In this document: positions 34,996 to 41,849 of the stretch, one piece after another
How the letters are laid out: each line of letters begins with the position of its first letter
How positions within the stretch are numbered: position 1 is the first letter of the stretch
DNA from: CAYJRR01 sp964372275 [NCBI: uncultured bacterium]
GTDB lineage: Bacteria > CAYJRR01
Assembly (NCBI GenBank): GCA_964372275.1
Contig: CAYJRR010000002.1
Coordinates: forward strand, 1 to 64,000
DNA length: 64,000 nt
Direction: 5' to 3'
The notes under the pieces: model-generated
Databases searched by the model: none
The model's input: only the letters and a program-made list of their open reading frames with translations
Told to the model about the DNA's origin: nothing
Program-made: the position numbers and the translations under genes

Positions 34996-37497
34996 GTGGG
35001 TCGAGCAAGGGCGTTGGCGGACGCGCGCGCGTCCGGGGATGAACGGGAGACGAGCCGGCTTCGCGAAGCGGCCGGCGTGCTGTCGGCCGCCGCCGGCGCC
35101 TACGCGCTCGTCAGCCTCCTGAGCTACCACCCGTTCGATCCGTCGTTCAACTCGAGCGTCGCCCGCGGCGCGGTGCAGAATGCGGGCGGCGTCGTCGGCG
35201 CGTACCTGGCCGATCTGCTGGTGCAGCTCCTCGGCGTCAGCAGCTATTCGGTCGTCGCGCTGGCGTTCGCCACCGGCGCGCGGTTGATCTTCGGGCGTCC
35301 GGTCGCCGTGCGAGGCGAGCGCGGTCTGGCCTCGGCGGGATTGCTCGTCGCGGCGTCGATCCTCCTTCAGCTTTGGTTCGGTCCGGTGACCATGGGCGGG
35401 CACCGTGTCCCGGCGGGGGGGCTGCTCGGCCACGCGCTCGCCGAGTTCCTCGTCCGGTGGATCGACGTGACCGGCAGCTTCCTGCTCGCGTCGTCGATCC
35501 TGGTCGTCTCGTCGATGGTGCTCACCGGGACCCGCGTGTCGGACCTGTTGGTGCGCGGCGCGGCCGAGGCGGCGAAGGCCTGGCGATGGGGAAAGAAGGA
35601 GTGGATCGCGTATCGCGCGGCGTCGGCGCCCGCGGGCAGAACGGCGGAGCGAAAGAAGATGGAAAAGCCGGCGCGGCGGACGAAGCCGGGCGACGTCGCG
35701 CCATCGGCGGACGACGACGCGGCGGAGGAGGCGATCGACGAGTTCGAGCCGTCGATGCTCGACATCGTGCGGCAGGGGGCGGCGGAGGAGGCGGCGCAGC
35801 GGCTCGGTGTGGCGGTGGAGGGGCCGAGGATCGTGGCGCCGGGTGTGTATGGAGGGAGGAAAGGAAAGGGGAAGGAGGAGGAGAAGGAGAAGCTCAAGGA
35901 GAAGGAGCAGGAGAAGGAGAAGGGGAAAGGGAGAGAGAAGGGGTTGGAGGTTCCGGCGCCGGTGGAGGGGGTCTACGCGCTGCCGTCGATCGAGCTGTTG
36001 GAGAGCGAAGACCAGAAGCCGATGCAGATCGACGCCGAGGCGCTGAAGAGCACGGCGGAGGTGCTGGAGAGGAAGCTGAAGGACTTCGGCGTCTTCGGGC
36101 GGGTGGTCGAGGTCCATCCGGGGCCGGTGATCACCATGTTCGAGTTCGAGCCGGCTCCGGGGATCAAGGTGAACCGGGTGTCGAACCTGGTCGACGATCT
36201 GAAGATGGCGATGAAGGCGACCTCGGTGCGGATCGTCGCGCCGATCCCGGGGAAGGGGACGGTCGGGATCGAGATCCCGAACGACCACCGCGAAATGGTC
36301 TACCTGAAAGACATCCTCGCCAGCGCGGAGTTCACCGAGCGCGCGACGATGACGCCGATGGCGCTGGGAAAGGACATCGCCGGAAAACCGGTGATGGCGG
36401 ACCTCGCGAAGATGCCGCACCTGCTCGTCGCCGGCACGACCGGGTCGGGCAAGTCGGTGTCGGTCAACGCCATGATCCTCTCGCTCCTCTACCGCTCCAC
36501 GCCGAACGACGTGCGGATGGTGATGATCGACCCGAAGATGCTCGAGTTCAGCATCTACGACGGGATCCCGCACCTGCTGCTGCCGGTGATCACCAACCCC
36601 AAGAAGGCGGCGATGGCCCTCAAGTGGGCGGTCACCGAGATGGAGCGGCGGTACCGCCTGCTCGCCGACGTCAACGCCCGCAACATCGCCGCTTACAACA
36701 AGCGGATCCCCCGGATCCTCGAGGAGCGGAAGCGCGAGGCGGTCGATCAGACGGCCAAGAACGACCCGATGGACGGCGCGCCCTCGATGGAGGCCCAGGC
36801 CGAGGAGGCGGCGAAGCCCCTCGAACACGGCCATCTCCCCTACATCGTGATCGTCATCGACGAGCTCTCCGACCTGATGATGATCGCCAAGAACGAGGTG
36901 GAGGAATCGATCACCCGGCTGGCGCAGATGGCGCGCGCCGCCGGGATTCACCTCCTGATCGCGACCCAACGGCCGTCGGTCGACGTCATCACGGGCCTCA
37001 TCAAGGCGAACTTCCCGGCGCGGATCGCGTTCCGCGTCCTGTCGAAGATCGACTCGCGCACCGTGCTCGACGCCTCGGGGGCGGAGGCGCTCCTCGGCGA
37101 CGGCGACATGCTCTTCCTCCAGCCGGGAACGACCCGCATGAGCCGCGTGCACGGCGCGTTCGTCTCCGACACCGAGATCCAGCGCGTCGTCGACTTCCTG
37201 AAAGCCCAAGGGAAGCCGCAGTACGAGGAGGAGATCCTGCGCGCGTCGCTCGCCGCCGACGCCGGGACGGAAGGGAGCGTCGACGAGGAGGCCGACGAGC
37301 TCTACGACCAGGCGGTGGCGATCGTGGCCGAGAGCCGGCAAGCCTCGATCAGCTACATCCAGCGCCGGCTCAAGGTCGGCTACAACCGCGCCGCCCGGAT
37401 GATCGAGCGGATGGAGACCGAAGGGATCGTCGGCGCCAGCGACGGCGTCAAACCGCGCCCCGTCCTGGTTCAACACATCCCCGGCCCACAGCCCTAG
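34996..37497 (+). CDS. ftsK: DNA translocase FtsK/SpoIIIE
   Basis: An 833-residue septal DNA translocase. The GTG at 34996 is chosen because GGGGAGG ends five bases before it; the frame is open far upstream but only antisense to rimO. Four membrane helices (about 35-195) are followed by a linker, then the motor: beta domain, Walker A AGTTGSGKS (about 480), VIVIDELSDLMM (Walker B) and ATQRPSVDVITG. The C-terminal winged-helix gamma domain (about 770-825, ASISYIQRRLKVGYNRAARMIE) reads KOPS-type DNA. Residues about 288-320 are a Lys/Glu-rich low-complexity tract from purine-rich DNA. It pumps chromosome termini during division. Confidence 0.96.
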   Translation: MGRARALADARASGDERETSRLREAAGVLSAAAGAYALVSLLSYHPFDPSFNSSVARGAVQNAGGVVGAYLADLLVQLLGVSSYSVVALAFATGARLIFGRPVAVRGERGLASAGLLVAASILLQLWFGPVTMGGHRVPAGGLLGHALAEFLVRWIDVTGSFLLASSILVVSSMVLTGTRVSDLLVRGAAEAAKAWRWGKKEWIAYRAASAPAGRTAERKKMEKPARRTKPGDVAPSADDDAAEEAIDEFEPSMLDIVRQGAAEEAAQRLGVAVEGPRIVAPGVYGGRKGKGKEEEKEKLKEKEQEKEKGKGREKGLEVPAPVEGVYALPSIELLESEDQKPMQIDAEALKSTAEVLERKLKDFGVFGRVVEVHPGPVITMFEFEPAPGIKVNRVSNLVDDLKMAMKATSVRIVAPIPGKGTVGIEIPNDHREMVYLKDILASAEFTERATMTPMALGKDIAGKPVMADLAKMPHLLVAGTTGSGKSVSVNAMILSLLYRSTPNDVRMVMIDPKMLEFSIYDGIPHLLLPVITNPKKAAMALKWAVTEMERRYRLLADVNARNIAAYNKRIPRILEERKREAVDQTAKNDPMDGAPSMEAQAEEAAKPLEHGHLPYIVIVIDELSDLMMIAKNEVEESITRLAQMARAAGIHLLIATQRPSVDVITGLIKANFPARIAFRVLSKIDSRTVLDASGAEALLGDGDMLFLQPGTTRMSRVHGAFVSDTEIQRVVDFLKAQGKPQYEEEILRASLAADAGTEGSVDEEADELYDQAVAIVAESRQASISYIQRRLKVGYNRAARMIERMETEGIVGASDGVKPRPVLVQHIPGPQP

Positions 37498-37617
37498 CCG
37501 CCGGCCGCACAGCGGCCGGCTTGATCGAGTGATCGCGCAGCCGACGGCGTAGCACGTCTGCCGATCCCATCCCCTTTTCTTCCCTCCTCTCCCCGCTCCG
37601 TCTGCTCCTTCTCCTCG

Positions 37618-37653
37618 AACCTCCTCACTTCTCCTCCTCCTACTCCTCACCGC
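37618..37653. repeat. Left arm of 36-bp perfect inverted repeat flanking the S23 gene
   Basis: Pyrimidine-rich on the plus strand; its reverse complement is identical over 36 bases to 38081-38116. The similarity continues outward imperfectly on both sides, with a 6-base indel, for another 20 bases or so. The surrounding pyrimidine-rich stretch (about 37568-37660) fills most of the 37498-37735 gap. Confidence 0.92.
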
Positions 37654-37735
37654 CTCTCCTCACCGTTACGCGTCTTCGCCCACGCACCATCGCCCCTCCC
37701 CCGACCTCGGCACTCTTCGAGCAAGGCCTGTCGGG

Positions 37736-38119
37736 ATGTCTTTCATTGCCTCGGAACGCGCCCGGTCCGCCCTTCGCGAGCTGCCGCCGCTTGTGGAGAA
37801 GATTCGTTCTCGCGACAACGACCTCGCCGCCCAGATCCTCTTCGCGGCCCAGAGCGCTGCGCTCAATCTCGAGGAAGGATCCTGGAAGAGCGGGAGAGAT
37901 CGCTCGAATCGATATCGCATCGCTGCCGGGAGCGCGTCGGAAGCGCGGATTGGGCTACGGATCGCGGCGGCGTTGCGCTATGTCGGGGAGCTGGAGATCG
38001 CGAAGGCGGTAGGCTACTTGAATGAAGTTCTCGCGATTTTGGGGAAGATTCTCGGGTTCGAACGACAAGGGGAAGGGGTAGCGGTGAGGAGTAGGAGGAG
38101 GAGAAGTGAGGAGGTTTGA
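37736..38119 (+). CDS. S23/23S rRNA intervening-sequence family four-helix-bundle protein
   Basis: A 127-residue protein of the four-helix-bundle family first found inside 23S rRNA intervening sequences (also related to Avd of diversity-generating retroelements). The family core is clear: NDLAAQILFAAQSAALNLEEGSW, GRDRSNRYRIAAGSASEARIGLRIA and YVGELEIAKAVGYLNEVLAILGKIL. These proteins form pentameric barrels that bind nucleic acid. The last ~17 residues (GEGVAVRSRRRRSEEV) are encoded by the right inverted repeat rather than by the family core. No rRNA or reverse transcriptase is near. The gene sits between ftsK and a protease gene. Confidence 0.88.
   Translation: MSFIASERARSALRELPPLVEKIRSRDNDLAAQILFAAQSAALNLEEGSWKSGRDRSNRYRIAAGSASEARIGLRIAAALRYVGELEIAKAVGYLNEVLAILGKILGFERQGEGVAVRSRRRRSEEV
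38081..38116. repeat. Right arm of 36-bp perfect inverted repeat flanking the S23 gene
   Basis: Purine-rich on the plus strand; pairs perfectly with 37618-37653. It overlaps the last codons of the S23 gene and is followed by a further purine-rich stretch to about 38160. With the left arm it brackets a unit of about 500 bases holding only the S23 gene. The 28.6-kb repeat shares its sequence. Confidence 0.92.
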
Positions 38120-38249
38120 GGAGGAGGAGTAGGAGCAGGGGGAAGGAAAGAGAAAGAGAAGCGTTAGGGGGTAGTCCGGCGCTCATGACGAGGAGAGGCT
38201 ATTTTCGGAGACCCGGCCAGCGGGCCGCGCTGGTTGTCTTCAGAACGCT

Positions 38250-39179
38250 ATGAGAGCTTGGCAAACGATGGGTGGCCGCGCAGCGGCGTTGTCGGTGATT
38301 TCAACCGCGCTACTGGCCGAGGCATGTGGCGATGCTGCCGTGGCGGAAGTCGGGATGCGATGGTCGGGAATCGTCGGGGGGGAGTTGGACGACGCGCACC
38401 CGGCGGTCGTCTACATCGCGGAGAGCGGGTTCAGCTGCTCAGGGGCGCTGGTCGCGCCGACGATCGTCCTCACGGCGGGGCACTGCACCTACGATGGCGA
38501 TCCCGCCCACTACACCGTTTCGGGCGGGGTCGAGGCACGCGATCTGCCGGACTGGACGCGGGCGGTGACGGCGGTCGTTCAGAACACGGCCTACGATCCG
38601 GTGAACCTGCGGCACGACGTCGGGCTCCTCTTCCTCGACGAGGAGCCGCCCGTCGAGCCGATCCCTTGGCTCCGGGGACGCGACGACGGGCGCTACGAGG
38701 ACGGGACGCCGATCGTCGCGGTCGGGTACGGCACCGCGGGCGGCACGCAGGGGGACGACCGCGGCACGCGGCGTCGGGTGGAGATGGAGATCCTGAAGGC
38801 GACGGAGTCGAAGTTCCGGTTCGGCGGAGACGGGGAGAACGTCTGCTCGGGCGACTCCGGCGGGCCGATCCTCGCCGAGGTGGAGGGGCGCGAGACGATC
38901 GTCGGCATCGCCGCCGCCGCCGACGAGGCGTGCGCGGAGGTCGGAATCGCCATGCGCACCGACGACAACGCGGAGTTCCTCGCGCCCTACCTCCCGGAGG
39001 AGGAGGGCGACGGCGGAGGGGGCGGCGGGCGCGGCTGCCGCGTCGCCTCGGCGACGGCGCGCCGCGGCCCTCCGTACGCGTCGGCCGTCGGCCTGCTGGC
39101 CGCGGTCGCCGCGTCCTGCTTCGTCACGCGACGGCGAGCAGTTCGACCTCGAAGACCAGGGTCGAGTGGGGCGGGATGA
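38250..39179 (+). CDS. Trypsin-like serine protease with MYXO-CTERM-like tail
   Basis: A 309-residue secreted protease. A signal or lipoprotein-like N-terminus (LSVISTALLAEAC) precedes a chymotrypsin-fold domain beginning IVGGELDDAHPAVVYI (I41). The triad is complete: H78 in TAGHC, D123 in RHDVGLL and S203 in CSGDSGGP. The C-terminus has a Glu/Gly run, then RGC, a hydrophobic helix (YASAVGLLAAVAASCFV) and TRRR, the layout of MYXO-CTERM cell-surface sorting tails. About ten residues after the Arg cluster overlap the convergent FKBP gene and may be incidental. The family in myxobacteria is extracellular; the substrate is unknown. Confidence 0.85.
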   Translation: MRAWQTMGGRAAALSVISTALLAEACGDAAVAEVGMRWSGIVGGELDDAHPAVVYIAESGFSCSGALVAPTIVLTAGHCTYDGDPAHYTVSGGVEARDLPDWTRAVTAVVQNTAYDPVNLRHDVGLLFLDEEPPVEPIPWLRGRDDGRYEDGTPIVAVGYGTAGGTQGDDRGTRRRVEMEILKATESKFRFGGDGENVCSGDSGGPILAEVEGRETIVGIAAAADEACAEVGIAMRTDDNAEFLAPYLPEEEGDGGGGGGRGCRVASATARRGPPYASAVGLLAAVAASCFVTRRRAVRPRRPGSSGAG

Positions 39180-39441
39180 CGGGCGGATATCCGCGTGCGC
39201 CGTACGCCAGCTCGGGCGGGATCGTCAGCTTGCGGATGCCGCCGACCTTCATTCCGGCGACCCCCTGGTCCCAGCCCTGGATCACGTCGCCGGCGCCGAG
39301 GGAGAACTCGAACCCCTCGTTCCGGTCGCGCGAGCTGTCGACCTTCTTCCCGTTGGTGAGCGTCCCGACGTAGTGCACCGTCACGCTCTTCCCGGCCACC
39401 GCTTCGGCCCCCGTTCCGACCTTCAGTTCCTCGATCTTCAT
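39124..39441 (-). CDS. FKBP-type peptidyl-prolyl cis-trans isomerase
   Basis: A 105-residue minimal FKBP with no signal peptide. Landmarks are VTVHYVGTLTNGKKVDSSRDR, FEFSLGAGDVIQGWDQGVAGMKVGG, RKLTIPPELAYGARGYPPVIPPHSTLVFEVEL, which include the Asp, Trp and Tyr of the active site. It catalyses proline isomerisation in cytoplasmic proteins. The start is fixed by MKIEELKVGTG; an open frame upstream is antisense to lolA. Its 3' end overlaps the protease gene by 56 bases in convergent orientation. Confidence 0.95.
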   Translation of the reverse strand: MKIEELKVGTGAEAVAGKSVTVHYVGTLTNGKKVDSSRDRNEGFEFSLGAGDVIQGWDQGVAGMKVGGIRKLTIPPELAYGARGYPPVIPPHSTLVFEVELLAVA

Positions 39442-39482
39442 GGGCGAGGCATACCACGCCAGTCGAATGGAGCGCCCCCACA

Positions 39483-39510
39483 TTGCGTTTCTACGGGCAA
39501 GGGGTAGGGT
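39483..39510 (+). promoter_or_regulatory. Predicted lolA promoter, leaderless transcript
   Basis: TTGCGT at 39483-39488, a 16-base spacer and TAGGGT at 39505-39510. The ATG begins only six bases after the -10, so the mRNA would start at or just beside the start codon. No ribosome binding site is visible, which agrees. Confidence 0.4.
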
Positions 39511-39516
39511 GCCGCC

Positions 39517-40254
39517 ATGCTCACCGTGACGACCGTTCGATGCCTCGCCGCCGCGACGATCCTCGGAGGAGGAGCGGCGGCGACCGGTGCCGCACCGAAC
39601 GTGACCGCGACCCCTGCGCGCGTGCCGGCACCGGTCGCGACGGCCACGCCGCCCGCCGCGGCGGCCCCGGCCGGATTGGTGGCGCGGGTGCAGCGCGCGT
39701 ACGAAGGCATGCGCCACTACGCCGCGGAGTTCGACCAGGTCACGCGGCTCAAAGGGGCGCGCGCCGGGGCGGAATCGGGCGGCCGCGTCTGGTTGCAGAA
39801 GCCCGGTCGGATGCGGTGGGAGTTCGAGCGGCCGGAGAAGAAGCTGTTCGTCTCGGACGGGAAGTCGATGTGGATCTACGAGCCGTCCGAGAACCAGGTG
39901 ATCGTCACCGAATCGGTCGCCTCGTCGACGTCGATGACGGCGCTGAACTTCCTCGAAGGGCTGGGCTCCCTCGAGCGTTCGTTCGACGTCGCGACCGCCG
40001 AACCGCCTGCCGAAGCGGCCGGGAAGGATCTCGCCTTCCTGGTCCTCACGCCGAAGCCGGAGTCGGACGTGCAGTACTCGCGGATCCTCCTCGGCGTCGA
40101 TCCGAAGTCGGCGCTGGCGCGCGAGGTGCACCTCGTCGACGCGCTCGGAAACGCCACCCGGCTGGTGTTCCGCAACGCCACCACCGCGGCGAAGGGACCG
40201 CCCGACGGATTCACCTTCGCCATCCCACCGGGAGCCGAGGTGATCCGACCGTAG
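39517..40254 (+). CDS. lolA: Outer-membrane lipoprotein carrier protein
   Basis: A 245-residue periplasmic chaperone that ferries lipoproteins from the LolCDE complex to the outer membrane. A signal peptide and a Pro/Ala-rich linker (about 1-50) precede the LolA domain: LVARVQRAYEGMRHYAAEFDQVT, GGRVWLQKPGRMRWEFERPEKKLFVSDGKSMWIYEP, NQVIVTE, FLEGLG and FAIPPGAEVIR. The length and motifs fit LolA of deltaproteobacteria. lolA often lies right after ftsK; here the S23 unit, protease and FKBP genes lie between them. Confidence 0.92.
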   Translation: MLTVTTVRCLAAATILGGGAAATGAAPNVTATPARVPAPVATATPPAAAAPAGLVARVQRAYEGMRHYAAEFDQVTRLKGARAGAESGGRVWLQKPGRMRWEFERPEKKLFVSDGKSMWIYEPSENQVIVTESVASSTSMTALNFLEGLGSLERSFDVATAEPPAEAAGKDLAFLVLTPKPESDVQYSRILLGVDPKSALAREVHLVDALGNATRLVFRNATTAAKGPPDGFTFAIPPGAEVIRP

Positions 40255-40305
40255 GACGGCCTGGCCGCCTCCACGCTCCCGCGCGGGACGGTGGCCGGTT
40301 TCGGG

Positions 40306-41028
40306 TCAGCCCCAGGCCGCGTCGTCGGGATCGACCGCCACCACCAGATCGAGCTGCCGGGCGAGCTCGGCGTGGCGGATCAGGAGGCCGACGTCGACGG
40401 CGATCCTCTCCGGCGAAACGTCGGTGATGGCGGCGGCGCGCCGGACCTCCTCCGATCCGATCGAGCACAGCTCGTCGAGCAGGTCGACGGAAACGTTCCG
40501 TATCCGTGCGCGTGGAAGCAGTTGCCAGGTGATCGGGTAGGGCTTTCCGACGTCGAGGCACAGGGGGCTTGTCGCGGCCAACCGCAGGTCGTGGCCGCAA
40601 GCCCGACCGAGTGCACCGAGGAGCGCGCCCGGCCCGGCGTCGGCGCAGAGCCGCGCCTCCGGCCACGGCGGCGTGACGAGCGCCGTCCAGAGTCGGACCA
40701 GGTCCTCGTAGACCGACCAGCCGTCGAGCCGCGCCTCGGGGTCGTCGCCGAGCGACTCGCGCAGCGCGCGGTCGCCGGGAAGGAGCTCCGCGGTTCGCCC
40801 GAGACGCGCCATCGTCGCCTCGAAACGCGCGACATCGAAACGGCGACGTTCCTCGAGCCGCGGTCCCTCGCCGGGAACGAACGGCTCGCGGGCTCCGAAC
40901 CCGCCGCGCGGGTCGGCTTTTGCCCGCACGTCGCCGGCCCAGGCTTTGGCCTCGGCGAAGCCCTCGCGCCAGGGCGCCTGCTGCGCGATCCGGATCAGCG
41001 CTTCGTAGTCGTAGGCAAGGAGTCGCAC
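40306..41028 (-). CDS. Conserved-looking protein of unknown function
   Basis: A 240-residue soluble protein. The GTG at 41028 is favoured because it gives VRLLAYDYEALIRIAQQAPW as a plausible N-terminus and overlaps the upstream gene by 34 bases; a GTG a few codons earlier is possible. Mostly helical in look (EGFAEAKAWAGDVRA, RRFDVARFEATMARLGRTAELL), with a beta patch PYPITWQLLPRARIRNVSVDLLDEL near the end. No motif is recognised. It is the last gene of a three-gene minus-strand group with two phosphoesterases, so a role in the same pathway is possible. Confidence 0.5.
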   Translation of the reverse strand: MRLLAYDYEALIRIAQQAPWREGFAEAKAWAGDVRAKADPRGGFGAREPFVPGEGPRLEERRRFDVARFEATMARLGRTAELLPGDRALRESLGDDPEARLDGWSVYEDLVRLWTALVTPPWPEARLCADAGPGALLGALGRACGHDLRLAATSPLCLDVGKPYPITWQLLPRARIRNVSVDLLDELCSIGSEEVRRAAAITDVSPERIAVDVGLLIRHAELARQLDLVVAVDPDDAAWG

Positions 41029-41813
41029 GCGTCGCCCGCGCCATAGCACGGCAGTTCGAGCCGCGCCACCAGCGGGAGGTGGTCGCTCGCGGTCCGGGCC
41101 GGTCCGCGACGGAGTGGACGGCAGTGCACGACCCGGACGTCGCGGCTGACGTAGACGTGGTCGACCCGGAACAGCGGGAACCGGGCCGGGTAGGTGGCGG
41201 CGCGCCGGTCGAGGAGCGCCGCGTCCTGGTATCGCGCTCGGAGCGCGCGCGTATCGCGTCCGCGGAACCAGTCGTTGAAATCTCCGCCGAGGACCGTCGG
41301 CCGCCGCTCCCCCTCCAGCACGGCGTCGACCAGGTGCGCCGCCTGTCGCGCGCGCTCGCCGTGGAGCAGGCCGAGGTGAGCCGATCCCGCCAGGAGGTCG
41401 ACGCCGGGCAGCTCGATCCTCGCGAGCAGGCACCCGCGCGGCTCCGGTCGCACCGTCCATCCGTGCGCGGCCAGCGCCGTCCCGATCCGTCCCGGGACCG
41501 ACAGGTCGTGGTTCTCCCAGCTCGCGATCGGATACCGGGAGAGGATGGCGTTCCCGTAGCGGTAGCGGCCGCCGCGCCACACCACGTTCGGCGCGAAGGC
41601 CACAACCCCGTAGCCAAGCAGATCGGCGATCGCCGTCAGCGGATCGCGGGCGCGGTCGCCCTCGATCCGTCCGACCTCCTGGAGGGCGATCACGTCGGCG
41701 CCGGTCTCGGCGATCGCCGCCGCGACCCGCCGCGCGTCGAACGTGTGCAGGAATCGGTGGCCGGCGTGGATGTTGTAGGTGGCGAACGTCACCGCGGCGT
41801 GGAGACTCGGCAT
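40995..41813 (-). CDS. Endonuclease/exonuclease/phosphatase (EEP) family enzyme
   Basis: A 272-residue EEP-fold phosphodiesterase, cytoplasmic by sequence. Landmarks are FATYNIHAGHR, DVIALQEVG (metal Glu), YGNAILSRYP, LGGDFNDWF (Asp-Asn pair), FRVDHVYVSRDV and ASDHLPLVARLEL (catalytic His). Members cleave phosphodiesters in DNA, inositol phosphates or sphingomyelin. Together with the alkaline-phosphatase-superfamily phosphodiesterase just upstream, a phospholipid role is plausible but not shown. The gap to the upstream gene is 36 bases, so they share a transcript. Confidence 0.88.
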   Translation of the reverse strand: MPSLHAAVTFATYNIHAGHRFLHTFDARRVAAAIAETGADVIALQEVGRIEGDRARDPLTAIADLLGYGVVAFAPNVVWRGGRYRYGNAILSRYPIASWENHDLSVPGRIGTALAAHGWTVRPEPRGCLLARIELPGVDLLAGSAHLGLLHGERARQAAHLVDAVLEGERRPTVLGGDFNDWFRGRDTRALRARYQDAALLDRRAATYPARFPLFRVDHVYVSRDVRVVHCRPLRRGPARTASDHLPLVARLELPCYGAGDACDSLPTTTKR

Positions 41814-41849
41814 CGTCGGCCGGCCACGCTAGCACCCGCCGCCGCGCGC

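Noticed and set aside
38050-38080. GGGTTCGAACG as a tRNA T-loop
   Set aside because: No acceptor or anticodon stems can be built around it; it is inside the S23 gene.
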